61,751 nt of DNA from a virus: IMG/VR virus record IMGVR_UViG_3300027847_000989, positions 1 through 61,751 of that record. The stretch is one strand, 5' to 3'. A program made the translations under genes and the position numbers. This document shows positions 24,499-34,044 of this stretch, in pieces. Under the pieces are notes generated by a model that ran no database searches, was not told the origin of the DNA, and saw nothing but the letters and a program-made list of their open reading frames with translations. Each line of letters opens with the position of its first letter. Position 1 is the first letter of the stretch.

Positions 24499-24752
24499 GA
24501 TCCAAATAACCTCCATAAAAACAAGATGATCGCACCTGTAATTGCAGCTATACTAGCTGCTAGTACCGGGAACATCTGTGCAGTAAAACCCCTGGTCATA
24601 GCTTCGGCTATTACAGAGAAAAAGCTTTGCCTTCTCTCTTGCCTCTTCTTTTTCTTCTCTTCCCTGTCTACATCCTTGCGGACTCTTCCGTCTTTCCTAC
24701 CCTTCCTTCTCTTTAGTAGTTCTATTGGCCGATCCATTCTTTTCTCCATCAT
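24495..24752 (-). CDS. Lys/Arg-rich protein with C-terminal membrane anchor
   Basis: 85 residues: residues 1-42 are almost entirely Arg, Lys and acidic residues, followed by a C-terminal transmembrane helix (LAASIAAITGAIILFLWRLF). A tail-anchored, strongly basic cytoplasmic segment is unusual. Overlaps the preceding gene by 56 bp and the following one by 4 bp. Confidence 0.55.
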   Translation of the reverse strand: MMEKRMDRPIELLKRRKGRKDGRVRKDVDREEKKKKRQERRQSFFSVIAEAMTRGFTAQMFPVLAASIAAITGAIILFLWRLFGS

Positions 24753-25134
24753 CTTGATACTTCTTGACCAGTCTCGACACTAGGTTTACTCCAACCTCTC
24801 CGACGCTTGCCAGTATCAAAGTAACCACTATGGTTCTCACTTCCCCGAGATCAAAGTTTGAAGCGTTTGCGTACAGAATGGGCCAGATAAATACCCCTAG
24901 CAATCCTAGTCTTATGATAGACCATGCAGGATGATTGGGATTGTCTGTCTTCAGTGCCATTCGTAGCAAAACTTCGCTTGAGCCTGCTATCCCCATTGTT
25001 CCAAGGATTGATAGCACTTCTCCAAGATCAAAGCTCGAAGCGTTTGCGTATAGAATTGGAGATATGACCCCGCCGATGATCAGTAGTCTGAATATAGACC
25101 ATACCTGAGATCCTGCTGACCATATTCCTGTCAT
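24697..25134 (-). CDS. Membrane protein made of two tandem copies of a 60-residue unit
   Basis: 145 residues. Residues about 13-60 and 70-118 are clear duplicates: both contain a hydrophobic helix, PILYANAS, FDLGEV and a second hydrophobic helix. The DNA of the repeats is also similar (GAAGCGTTTGCGTA in both). Four membrane segments and a basic C-terminus. Possibly a holin-type or channel-like protein. Confidence 0.65.
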   Translation of the reverse strand: MTGIWSAGSQVWSIFRLLIIGGVISPILYANASSFDLGEVLSILGTMGIAGSSEVLLRMALKTDNPNHPAWSIIRLGLLGVFIWPILYANASNFDLGEVRTIVVTLILASVGEVGVNLVSRLVKKYQDDGEKNGSANRTTKEKEG

Positions 25135-25183
25135 ATCTCTGTCTCTATATTCCCACTGGAAATAATTATGATTTTTAGTCTTC

Positions 25184-25621
25184 TTACTCTATCGGCAACC
25201 ACTTCGGCTTGCGTTTTTTATCTTCCTTGTACGGGCATGTATCCCATAGCCTGTTGAGCTTATTGGGATGAGTGCCATCGTCAACGTCATTGACTGGGCA
25301 CCCGCATCCTATGCACCTTCCACGCTTGTCACCGTCGCCCTTGCCTGTGTACCAGTCGCACGGCTTGCACTGCGTAAATCTCCTGGCGACAACCGATTTG
25401 CCTGCATGCCTGCATAGATTGAATAGATGCCAGAATGTTGACACTGCATAGTTCCAGGCTTGTATATATACGGGCGGGAACTCCTTTGTTTCCACTGGAA
25501 ATCCCGTGCAGGCCCTGTTGATCTTGAAGGTCTTTATATGTACAGGAACCTTTACGGATCTATCGCAGATGGTGCAAGTGGCGATATCTCCCTCTCTGTC
25601 GAACACGCATTTGTCGGTCAT
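25184..25621 (-). CDS. Cys-rich zinc-binding protein
   Basis: 145 residues from ATG 25621 (GAGGACACT upstream, ATGA overlap with the fibre-like gene). CTICD, CKPC and CIGCGC motifs suggest several zinc sites. A 13-mer (25489-25501) encodes Phe-Pro-Val-Glu. Family unknown. Confidence 0.6.
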   Translation of the reverse strand: MTDKCVFDREGDIATCTICDRSVKVPVHIKTFKINRACTGFPVETKEFPPVYIQAWNYAVSTFWHLFNLCRHAGKSVVARRFTQCKPCDWYTGKGDGDKRGRCIGCGCPVNDVDDGTHPNKLNRLWDTCPYKEDKKRKPKWLPIE

Positions 25622-27621
25622 AGTGTCCTCAGTATCACTGGTGCCGCATCTGTTGTCTCGTCTATGTGGCACGCCTCACTGAACACTATCTGCTGGTTCC
25701 TCATTCCATTGCGCTGGCTCACCAACTCAAGCTCTAGACCGTCTAGTTGCTCCATCATCAGGTACTTGGTCTGCTCAGGAGTACTGGCCTGCACTCCCCC
25801 TATTTCAGACAGGATCGGTATCTGTGTCTCGAATATAAGGCTCCAAGTCGTCGAAAAAACCGTAGGATTCTGCGCATTGAAGTTCTGATTTCCACCAATC
25901 GCAAGTCTGATTATCCAGTGGTATGGGTCGGCTCCTATAGTGTAGTTACCGAGCGATATTCTGTACATTCCGCACCCAGAGAATCCTTCTACCCTGTACC
26001 TCCAGGAGCAACCACCGCTATAAACCTTCTTTGGCACGGACACTGACTGTCCAAGGTCATTTCTTTCCGTTGTTATCGTGGTCCAGACATCGCCCCCTAA
26101 GCATCTGACTCCTGATCCACCATTGCCATTATTGTACTCAAGAACATACATGCCAGACTCTAGGTGTGGGCATGAGTCCTCGCAATCTCCGTTGATTTCC
26201 AGTGGAAATATGAACTGCCCAGGTGGAGGCTCTGGCGTCTCAGGTGCTTTTGTGTTGGCCTGGAACTCAACTCCGATATTAACTGGCCCTGTATTGTAGT
26301 CATCTATACAGGTCATGCACCCATCTTCTGGACAGGGATCGTTGTCACCGCAGTTGTCTGTGTCTTCTGGGAAGCTAACATTTACAGTGGAAAGATCCGA
26401 GAAGTCGTATATCTCAGATGGCACTATCTGTATTGGGTCGAATCCTCCGTCGTCAGTTGTTCGGAGAACGTCACCTGACTCAACTAGTTCCCATCCACTT
26501 GAGTCGCCTATGGTTCCAGTGCACTCACACCCGCTTCTCTCTGACCAATGCGTCTCAGGGCTAGGTGAAGAACAGTCAGATGAGACTCTCTTCCAAAGAT
26601 ATGCACTGTATGTCTTCTCTCCTAGCTCATCGAATTCAACGAATGCAATAACGGCAGCTAGGTCAAACTGAAACGGAACCGTTGGCACCGTCAATGTCGG
26701 CATCCTTGTGATCCACATCTCGACGCCAACATATTGGCCTGGCTGGCACGAAGGACCGAGTGCGTTGATCTTGGTGAACGATCCTATGTCTATAATGCAG
26801 TCAAGCCTAGCTTGATCGTATGCGAGCCTTTCAGAAATACCCCATGGCCCAGCCGTTTCTGACCAGTATGCGGTCTTGTACCTGAGAGTCAGTGGACTAT
26901 TAAGGTCGCTTAAGACATCGCCTATTACGCACTCATCCTCCTCGGCTTCATGTTCTTTGAGTATAATATCCTCATCGAAGCTAACCGTGTACGACAAAGG
27001 GAGGTCCCAGCAGTCGCACCGAGGCCACCTAGAGCCGGTGTCGTCCCTGCAAGTGTACTCTTCAATGCATCCTGATCTGGCATCGGACGAGCTAGTCCTG
27101 ACTGTGATTTCCAGTGGAAACTTACACCAGAATTCAGTGGTTTCTGCCTCTATATCAGATGCAGTGGCCTCCATTGTAAGTGACAATGACTCACAGTTTA
27201 TCTTGTACTCTGGATCGTCGAGATCCTCTGGGTCATGATCATGTTCTGCCGTATAGGTAGGTCCGTTTACGAAAGTAAGATACCATCTATGCCCTTCCTC
27301 TTCACCAGAGAATGGAAGTCTGTCTCTGTAAATAAGCTCGACATGCTCATATGCACAGCACACTCCCGGCCTTGCAGTTCCGCCGTTCTGGCACAGACTT
27401 CCCCTCCAGTGGCAGCTATCAAGGTTGGATGTGAGTATGTATGTGCCGTTAAGGCTCTCGCACTCGTTGCAGTGTGCGAAGTTATCTGCCGGTAGATTCT
27501 CTGCACCCTCTATTGTGATCGTTACACAACAGGGTGTAGTCCCTTCAGTGCATACGAGACTGCAATCACACTTGAGATACCTAGCACCACAGCAGCACCT
27601 GCTGACTCCGAACTTATCCAT
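25618..27621 (-). CDS. Large Cys-rich tail-associated protein
   Basis: 667 residues, about 45 Cys. Starts with a dense Cys cluster (CCCGARYLKCDCSLVC), then beta-rich domains with GTYILTSN near 60 and a similar SGMYVLEYNNG near 465, which may be a repeated beta domain. Its location downstream of the hub and fibre genes suggests a tail-tip or receptor-binding protein stabilised outside the cell by disulphides or metal. Three 13-mers inside. TAATG overlap with the upstream gene. Confidence 0.5.
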   Translation of the reverse strand: MDKFGVSRCCCGARYLKCDCSLVCTEGTTPCCVTITIEGAENLPADNFAHCNECESLNGTYILTSNLDSCHWRGSLCQNGGTARPGVCCAYEHVELIYRDRLPFSGEEEGHRWYLTFVNGPTYTAEHDHDPEDLDDPEYKINCESLSLTMEATASDIEAETTEFWCKFPLEITVRTSSSDARSGCIEEYTCRDDTGSRWPRCDCWDLPLSYTVSFDEDIILKEHEAEEDECVIGDVLSDLNSPLTLRYKTAYWSETAGPWGISERLAYDQARLDCIIDIGSFTKINALGPSCQPGQYVGVEMWITRMPTLTVPTVPFQFDLAAVIAFVEFDELGEKTYSAYLWKRVSSDCSSPSPETHWSERSGCECTGTIGDSSGWELVESGDVLRTTDDGGFDPIQIVPSEIYDFSDLSTVNVSFPEDTDNCGDNDPCPEDGCMTCIDDYNTGPVNIGVEFQANTKAPETPEPPPGQFIFPLEINGDCEDSCPHLESGMYVLEYNNGNGGSGVRCLGGDVWTTITTERNDLGQSVSVPKKVYSGGCSWRYRVEGFSGCGMYRISLGNYTIGADPYHWIIRLAIGGNQNFNAQNPTVFSTTWSLIFETQIPILSEIGGVQASTPEQTKYLMMEQLDGLELELVSQRNGMRNQQIVFSEACHIDETTDAAPVILRTL

Positions 27622-28695
27622 TTAACATTCCGCCCCTATAATGCTCCAGTGTAGCTTCTTCTTATTCCAGCGAATTCTTATCTTAGCACCAGATTCCAGG
27701 GTTCCTCCGCCAGTGAACACGTCATGGTGAACAGTTAGCTCATGATCGTTTACCTTGAGGTTAGCCAGTGCTGAAGCGTTTGCGTCGGCGTCCTCACTCA
27801 GTGTAGCTACGTAGTTGTCAGGCCCTTCTACCCACCACACGCCCTTGTCGTCCTTATGTACGGTGACTAGATAGCCGGGCGCTGCGTATCCCTTGGCATT
27901 CGACACCTCTTTCAGTATCACGGTTTCATCACTTAGCCGTTGCTTAAGGATGGACTCCCCTTCTTCGTCGTCGTCCTCTGGGTCCTGCTTCACCTTCTTC
28001 TCGTACATAAGTTCAACTTCACCGAAGCCTATTAATATGTCGCCCTCAGAGAACTGCTCTGGATTATAGGGTGCCTCTTCTTCAGGCTCCCCCTCTTCTA
28101 CTTCCGGTGCAGTGACATCATCCTCTACCAGCTTTCTAGCACCAGTAATGCCGCCCGTACCAACGATACCTACGTGCATCTCCTCCGCGTCTTCTAGGAT
28201 TGGTGGTATCAGCCTGACTGGTATCACTGAGTATATCTGGTCGTCCCAGTGAAGGTTCTGCGAAGTTTCGTGATCCTCCATTGCTATGCCGACTACCTTG
28301 TACTCATCTTTCTCCCATGTCTCATTTATTCCCGTCACGGCAGTCGCTGTCTGCGTATCAAACACTACTGGCTCGCCTGCGTAAACCCTTCCGGTGTCAT
28401 CGGTCCCGTCGTAATAGACCTTTACGAGACAGACTCCATCAACTATGACGTTCCCTGTCATTTCGATGTAGACCTGGTGGTCTTCTATTCCGTACTTAAC
28501 TAGAGACTCGTGGCTAAGTTCAGACACTGAGATTCCGAAGCTTGTCCCTTTCATTAAGCTGGTTATTAAAACCCTCTTCTCCTTGTTTGTTCTTCGCTCA
28601 GGTATGTCGTACCCAGGCCAGAACACAGTAAACTCACCCGATGGCTGAGCTACTGGTGTGTGGTCTTCTTGATTAGATAATGTTCTAAGGGCCAT
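27622..28695 (-). CDS. Tail-tip associated protein, unknown
   Basis: 357 residues. ATG 28695 is preferred: it begins four bases after the 13-mer (28699-28711), which fills the gap to the upstream stop, so no classical ribosome site lies between. Beta-rich, with acidic linkers (about 200-240) and a C-terminal SGAKIRIRWNKKKLHW segment. It sits between the hub-like and Cys-rich genes, so a structural role is likely. Confidence 0.55.
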   Translation of the reverse strand: MALRTLSNQEDHTPVAQPSGEFTVFWPGYDIPERRTNKEKRVLITSLMKGTSFGISVSELSHESLVKYGIEDHQVYIEMTGNVIVDGVCLVKVYYDGTDDTGRVYAGEPVVFDTQTATAVTGINETWEKDEYKVVGIAMEDHETSQNLHWDDQIYSVIPVRLIPPILEDAEEMHVGIVGTGGITGARKLVEDDVTAPEVEEGEPEEEAPYNPEQFSEGDILIGFGEVELMYEKKVKQDPEDDDEEGESILKQRLSDETVILKEVSNAKGYAAPGYLVTVHKDDKGVWWVEGPDNYVATLSEDADANASALANLKVNDHELTVHHDVFTGGGTLESGAKIRIRWNKKKLHWSIIGAEC

Positions 28696-28711
28696 ATGTT
28701 TACAGTGGAAA

Positions 28712-31315
28712 CTATCCACCCTCCGCGTCGTAAAGGGCCTGAAGGTCTTCTAAGTATGATTCGATATCGTATGACCACCGAGGGTCTAAGTACACACCTT
28801 CTTTTGGTCGATTTCTTTCACCTATTACCACTACTCCATGCTTAACTATCCCCTCCCACGCCAGTGCCTCGTTCATTTGCATGTGCGTCCTTTCCAGTTT
28901 GACCTCAACGACAGCTTTATCGGCACCGGCATTGTTGAACTCTATCATCCTACGTTCCTCGGTGGACGTATCGGATATTCCTAGATCGGAACTTGTTGAG
29001 TCCTTCTTCGATGCTTGATTCAGCACCTTAGTTGATATTAGAGGGAGAACTGAATTAAGAATGTCTCTGTTTATATCTTCAAGATCATTGACCAGCCTGC
29101 TTGCTCCTATCCTGAAAGGTGCCCGTATCAGGTTGTCATCTATCTCCTCACCTGTGTAATTAACACGCTCCGTAATGCCATTTGTTGCACTGAATCGTAC
29201 GGATACTGATTCGATCATTCCATCTGGCAGGGTTCCCGTAGTTTCATCGAACTCCATGTATCCTGTACGGTTGATAGCATCGTGGAACAATAGCTGGTGT
29301 GAGATCTTGCCTGCAACCGCATCGGCATTGATTGGCCTCACTGCTGGCTCTGACCCACCGTTTTCAAGGTCTAGCCTGAAGTTCTCTGCGAGAACATTGT
29401 ACTCACCACCATCCACAAAAGCCTTGTGCAGTGTAGGTATGTTGTGCTTTTGTGTTCGTATCCGTGCGTTTTGCTGGAAGCCTTGCTCTGGACCTGGACC
29501 CCTATCAAACACAGCCCCTATCTCTTCTCCTGCCTCATGTGTATACATGTCCTTGCCATGAGCCAGCGTGACCACTATCCTGTCAGCCTTTCTGCTATCC
29601 ATCTTCCTGAAGTCCATGTCCTCATCGATCCAGAACTGTGCATTAGAGAACACCAGTCTTAATCTGAAGACAGACCTGTGTGTCTTGGGGTCTATGACTT
29701 CTTCTTCTGTGATAGTCACTCCCTTGGTGACTGGGACCACCGTAACCTGTCTATCAAGTGCTGACTCCATGCCGCCAAGGATTCTCCTCGTAGCTATATA
29801 TGGAAGCATCTTCAGGTTCGTGTCTGTGTTTAGCTTGTTGTATACAGGGAATGAGAAGTTATAATCGCCGGTGAATCCGTTGTCTATGTTCGACTCTATT
29901 TCTGAATCGTCCCATTCTTCCACTGGAAATAATGCAAGCTCTACATCGTCGATCTCATCCAGCGACTCCGGTTGCGGATCACCAGGCAGAGTCACGGTTG
30001 CCTCTGTTCCGCGATAAGTATTCTCAGGCACGAGCGTCTCTTTGTCCATCTTTTGCAGAATGGTATTGTAGTAGGGTTCCTCTCCCAGCGCGTCAAAATC
30101 GGTGTTGAGTTCAGGGGCCGGGTTCATCTCACTGACTGACCAGTTAGGGTCAACTATGTAAACCTTCCACGCCACCTTGTCGATATACTCCTGTACTGTC
30201 ATCTCCATCCTTGTTCTCTTCAGGTCGACAGCCCCTTCGCCTTGAACCTTTACGCCATCACTCCATAGATTGTGGTCATGGTATTCTTCTGGTAGCTCTT
30301 TTATCTTGCTCCATCTAGTGAGACTCTGTCCCTCTGAGTTGAAATTAGTTTTAAGGAATGCACTTAGTTGCCATCCACCATAGCATAGCTGCCAGTCCCA
30401 GTTGGCATTCCAGTTCTGCCTGCATGGGTACGTCCACTGCTGCGTGTTCTTTCCTCCGACGAGCAAGACTCTCCTGCCCTTCATGTTCAATTCCTTTCCA
30501 GTGGAAATCTGATTCGCACCCCATATGCATGGATCGTCAAGACCTGCCATGTACTGGTTGACAAGCTCCTCGCTAGTCCATCCCCTTAGTGTGATCATGA
30601 TTACATCTTCACCGTATATGGTGAACTGAAGGCCGCACGACTCAAGCACCTGCTGTAGGGCGTCTACTACCTTTACGCCAGATATCCAGTCCATGTTCAT
30701 GGGCACAGCTTCGTCTAGTATTTCAAATACTCTCTCCTCTGCTGCCCATATGAACTCGTGCTTTAGGCCGAGTATCTCTATGATGCTTGCTGCACTTATG
30801 TAGCTCTCTCCAAGAAGGTTCTCAAGCAGGTCGTTGTATGCCGGGTCCTCTATGTCTTCCTCGAAGAACTGTAGATCGTCTATGTCTACCTGACTGAGTT
30901 CTTTAGAGATGTATACCTTGGTCTGATTTTCCCACAGGTGTTCCGGCATGTGCCACACCCTGCCGTCGTCTTCATGCATGTTGAATGCAGCAAAGAACCA
31001 CACGTCGTGCAGCCTGTCTCTCCAGTCGTGCGCTCGTATGCTGTAAGTCTCGCCAGTCTCCGTATCTAGCGTCTTTGTGCTTTGAATGACGAACCCTCTC
31101 CATTGTGCAACCCCAACCTGAAGAGAAAGGTCTGAACCCATTGGTGCGTCTATGGCTTCAGTGTGGGATAGAGTAGCTACTGATGGAGAGGGTCCATGTA
31201 CGTACCCAAAGTTCGCTGAGTCTGGACATATCTCCCCGCCGTAGGTGTAGGCAACACTGCGGCTGCCGCCTTCCTGCTCCACGCCGTTGATTACTATGGA
31301 TTCGTCTGATGTCAT
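28712..31315 (-). CDS. Tail hub / baseplate-like protein
   Basis: 867 residues. The N-terminal region (QVGVAQWRGFVIQSTKTL, then YSIRAHDWRDRLHDVWFF) resembles the hub domains of tail-tip proteins such as the gpD/gp27 family, which cap the tail tube and hold the fibres. Long beta-rich C-terminus. The upstream gap is filled by TTTACACTGGAAA (31320-31332) and AT-AAA before ATG. Assignment by pattern and order (after tape measure and tail proteins). Confidence 0.55.
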   Translation of the reverse strand: MTSDESIVINGVEQEGGSRSVAYTYGGEICPDSANFGYVHGPSPSVATLSHTEAIDAPMGSDLSLQVGVAQWRGFVIQSTKTLDTETGETYSIRAHDWRDRLHDVWFFAAFNMHEDDGRVWHMPEHLWENQTKVYISKELSQVDIDDLQFFEEDIEDPAYNDLLENLLGESYISAASIIEILGLKHEFIWAAEERVFEILDEAVPMNMDWISGVKVVDALQQVLESCGLQFTIYGEDVIMITLRGWTSEELVNQYMAGLDDPCIWGANQISTGKELNMKGRRVLLVGGKNTQQWTYPCRQNWNANWDWQLCYGGWQLSAFLKTNFNSEGQSLTRWSKIKELPEEYHDHNLWSDGVKVQGEGAVDLKRTRMEMTVQEYIDKVAWKVYIVDPNWSVSEMNPAPELNTDFDALGEEPYYNTILQKMDKETLVPENTYRGTEATVTLPGDPQPESLDEIDDVELALFPVEEWDDSEIESNIDNGFTGDYNFSFPVYNKLNTDTNLKMLPYIATRRILGGMESALDRQVTVVPVTKGVTITEEEVIDPKTHRSVFRLRLVFSNAQFWIDEDMDFRKMDSRKADRIVVTLAHGKDMYTHEAGEEIGAVFDRGPGPEQGFQQNARIRTQKHNIPTLHKAFVDGGEYNVLAENFRLDLENGGSEPAVRPINADAVAGKISHQLLFHDAINRTGYMEFDETTGTLPDGMIESVSVRFSATNGITERVNYTGEEIDDNLIRAPFRIGASRLVNDLEDINRDILNSVLPLISTKVLNQASKKDSTSSDLGISDTSTEERRMIEFNNAGADKAVVEVKLERTHMQMNEALAWEGIVKHGVVVIGERNRPKEGVYLDPRWSYDIESYLEDLQALYDAEGG

Positions 31316-31332
31316 TTTATTTCCAGTGTAAA

Positions 31333-32223
31333 CTAGACCGAGACTCTTCTGGCTTGTATGCCTGTGATCAAACGTCCGTCGTTATCTTTGAGTAATACTG
31401 GTATGTCTTCAGTATCGCCATCCTGTGCCATGACTCCATCGACCAATGCATCGTTCTCGATCTTCAGGTACTGTGCCCTGTCCTTGTAGCTGAACTCACC
31501 GGACTCTACGTACATGATAGGTATGATCATCTTGAAGTCAGCCTGCACTGTGACTACCACTGGCTTGACTACTGAGAGGTGAAGGACGTTTACTTTAGAC
31601 CCTCGCTTGTAAGTAGTCATGGCGTGGTTCAGCTTGAACGGCCCTGCGTTAACACCCATTAGGACGTTCGACGACTGCGACCTGCCAGTGTGAATGAACT
31701 TGGTCGTATCGGCTATAGTATTGACTGCGTTTATCCTGCCCCATGTGTCAGTCTCGATGCTAGTCAGTACTATGTCTATAACCTTGGCAGTCTCAGCCTG
31801 CACTGAGATGTCAGGTTCCAGTTCCGTAGTGGTTAGAGTATGGTTCTGGTCGTATACCAGTTCAAGTCTTTGCTCTACCTCTACTTCGATGGTAGGTACA
31901 TTACGTACCTCTGTGTCTATACTTGGACTCTGAGACTGTAGCTGAACCGTACCGATTGTAATGTCGGCTCGACCGTCAACGCCCACCTCAGGCAGTGACT
32001 CTAGTGTTGTTAGCTCTAGCTCCCATCCGATTACGGGAGTGACACCGACCTCGACTTCTGAATCTGGAAAGCTGAACGGTATGTTGCGTACTGTTATGAC
32101 GGCATCGAAGCCACTCTCGCTCACTTGCTCGATAGTAGTGAGCGTGAGGTTTATCGGCGAGGCTGGAGGGGGACCGCTGGCGGCGGCAGCGGGTGTTCCG
32201 GTTAATCCAAGTCGTGTAGCCAT
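31333..32223 (-). CDS. Tail or fibre structural protein
   Basis: 296 residues. Ala/Pro-rich start, then an extended Val/Thr/Ile-rich beta region (about 25-170) without Cys, followed by a more globular C-terminal part. A 13-mer (32231-32243) lies ten bases upstream of the start. Typical of a tail-associated fibrous protein. Confidence 0.5.
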   Translation of the reverse strand: MATRLGLTGTPAAAASGPPPASPINLTLTTIEQVSESGFDAVITVRNIPFSFPDSEVEVGVTPVIGWELELTTLESLPEVGVDGRADITIGTVQLQSQSPSIDTEVRNVPTIEVEVEQRLELVYDQNHTLTTTELEPDISVQAETAKVIDIVLTSIETDTWGRINAVNTIADTTKFIHTGRSQSSNVLMGVNAGPFKLNHAMTTYKRGSKVNVLHLSVVKPVVVTVQADFKMIIPIMYVESGEFSYKDRAQYLKIENDALVDGVMAQDGDTEDIPVLLKDNDGRLITGIQARRVSV

Positions 32224-32272
32224 ACTCTAATTTCCAGTGGAAAGAAATGCGGACACCTTTCGCCTGCGCAGG

Positions 32273-33991
32273 CTATACTATTATGAATTCATCATCGTTA
32301 GCAGGTGCGTCAGTCATTACAGCTACGGTGAACTGACCGATACCGCCGACTAGTGAGTATCCGGTTATGACTGCCTGCTGCCCTGCCAGAACACCAGTTG
32401 TGAATATGATAACCCTGTCTACGAAGTGATCAGCAGTTGCCTCAGTGATATCGTCTGCCTGAAGCACGGTAGTCGTAGGCGTGTGCGTGTTCACCACCGT
32501 GTCGACGACACCGAGGATGATCTGACTCGCAGACTCCTTTAGCCTGCCTGCCGCCGTCACACCTAATGCACTCGTAACGTCACCAACCGCCTCTAATGAC
32601 TGGTACAACGGAGAGAAGTCGCCCCAGGATGGACTCACTGACTTCGATACGATCTGAGTGAAGACTGACCCATCGACAGGATCGTAAGCGCCCACGATTG
32701 CGTCAGCAGCAACAAGATAGTTTAATCCGATGTCTGACAATGCAACGTCGGCCTCTGTGTTTACTTCGGCCTTCATGGCTGTAGACATGCCACCCAGGTC
32801 CATAAGACCAGCACCGGCAGTTCCCAGGGTTGTAGCAATACCATCAACCACGGTATCAACAGTGGAAACTGGTGCATCAAGGTTTGTGTATAGGATATAC
32901 CCCGCCGTTCCCGCTCCGTATCCGCCTAGCGTCGTACTCCAGGGGTCGCCCGCTGCGCTCGCGTCGTTTAGCTTCTTGCCCGCACTGTCTGCTGTGGTGT
33001 GGCCTGTCGTAACTTCTTCGTCCCAGACTGCATCACCGATCTGGTCGGTCGCGTCGGAGCTTTCAATGTAGTTGGTGTTCGCATTGAATCCATAAGTTGA
33101 ATAGTCGCCACAAGCGGTATCGAAGCTGCTTACGTTACCCGTGTTACTGCTGATCGCGGCGACGTTCGCATTTAAATAGCCGCTTGAGTAGTCGCTACAT
33201 ATCGTATCTAGGTAGCTCACGTATGACGCCGAGCCATTGATATACGCGACGTTCGCATTTAAATAGCCGCTTGAGTAGTCGCTACATATCGTATCTAGGT
33301 AGCTCACGTATGACGCCGAGCCAGAGATATACGCGACGTTCGCCGTCACATATCCGTTACTCATGTAGTCAGAGAAGAACGAATCCATTGTCGAAACGTA
33401 TGACGCTGAGGTATTGATTGCGTAGACGTTTGCGTTAAAATAGCCGTAACTATAATAGTCGGCTAACGCGGTGTTTAGCGTGCTAACGTAGGATGTCGAG
33501 CTACTGATTGCAACTAAATTAGTATTGATTCTACCGCTTGAATCTTGGGCTATTTGACCCGAACCACTGCCTTGCGTGTAGAGTCCACCAGATGCTTCTG
33601 CCGCCGCGTTGGGTAGCGCCGTAAGTCCGAGCCGTACGCTGTCCTCGGGGTCGTAGTCCACCAATTGACACAACACGGGCATGACGATCATGCCCGTTAT
33701 CGTGCCGCCGATTGTGACGTTTTGTTTTCCGGTGGCGAATGCGGCGTCGGGAAGATCGAACCGATAGCGCCCGTTGCCGATCTCTTTGAATCCGCCGTCG
33801 GAATGCGCTGTTGTCAGCGCGGCGAGCGTCGCTTCTGTGACCGTCACGAGGGCCGAACCCTCTCGGCGATAATTGAGATCAATGCCGCTCGTATCGAAGA
33901 CGACTCCCAATTCGGGCGTTCCGTCGGTGTTGTCGATGATATACAACTCGACGCTGAAATTGGTGGTGCCTTTTTTGACGACGTAGTGCAT
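32273..33991 (-). CDS. Tail fibre protein with tandem 29-residue repeats
   Basis: 572 residues. The N-terminal 110 residues form a beta domain found in fibre-attachment regions. Residues about 150-310 hold five copies of a 29-31 residue unit ending in a GY-x-NA motif (for example SYVSYLDTICSDYSSGYLNA); two copies are nearly identical at DNA level with an 87-bp period. The C-terminus is Ala/Gly-rich. Base composition is visibly GC-richer than the surroundings and no exact 13-mer occurs inside, which suggests recent exchange. GGGAGAT precedes ATG 33991. Confidence 0.65.
   Translation of the reverse strand: MHYVVKKGTTNFSVELYIIDNTDGTPELGVVFDTSGIDLNYRREGSALVTVTEATLAALTTAHSDGGFKEIGNGRYRFDLPDAAFATGKQNVTIGGTITGMIVMPVLCQLVDYDPEDSVRLGLTALPNAAAEASGGLYTQGSGSGQIAQDSSGRINTNLVAISSSTSYVSTLNTALADYYSYGYFNANVYAINTSASYVSTMDSFFSDYMSNGYVTANVAYISGSASYVSYLDTICSDYSSGYLNANVAYINGSASYVSYLDTICSDYSSGYLNANVAAISSNTGNVSSFDTACGDYSTYGFNANTNYIESSDATDQIGDAVWDEEVTTGHTTADSAGKKLNDASAAGDPWSTTLGGYGAGTAGYILYTNLDAPVSTVDTVVDGIATTLGTAGAGLMDLGGMSTAMKAEVNTEADVALSDIGLNYLVAADAIVGAYDPVDGSVFTQIVSKSVSPSWGDFSPLYQSLEAVGDVTSALGVTAAGRLKESASQIILGVVDTVVNTHTPTTTVLQADDITEATADHFVDRVIIFTTGVLAGQQAVITGYSLVGGIGQFTVAVMTDAPANDDEFIIV
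33075..33530 (-). repeat. Five tandem 87-93 bp coding repeats in the fibre gene
   Basis: The two central units (near 33161 and 33248, period 87 bp) share about 75 bp without change, including GCGACGTTCGCATTTAAATA. The outer copies are more diverged. Copy-number change here would alter fibre length. Confidence 0.8.
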
Positions 33992-34004
33992 TATTTATCT
34001 CCCT

Positions 34005-34044
34005 CAAGCATTTTATTTCCACTGTAAATCGTTGGTTACTCAGC
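34005..34044. repeat. 40-bp direct repeat, left copy
   Basis: Identical at 39 of 40 positions to 35656-35695. Contains a 13-mer (34016-34028) with flanks CAAGCATTTTA and TCGTTGGTTACTCAGC. Together the copies bound the 1.65-kb fibre cassette. Confidence 0.9.

Noticed and set aside
32850-32870. TCAACAGTGGAAA as another 13-mer copy
   Set aside because: Two mismatches at conserved outer positions; counted only as a weak resemblance.
33075-33530. Regular repeats as a CRISPR array
   Set aside because: The repeats are in-frame coding units without unique spacers of constant length.
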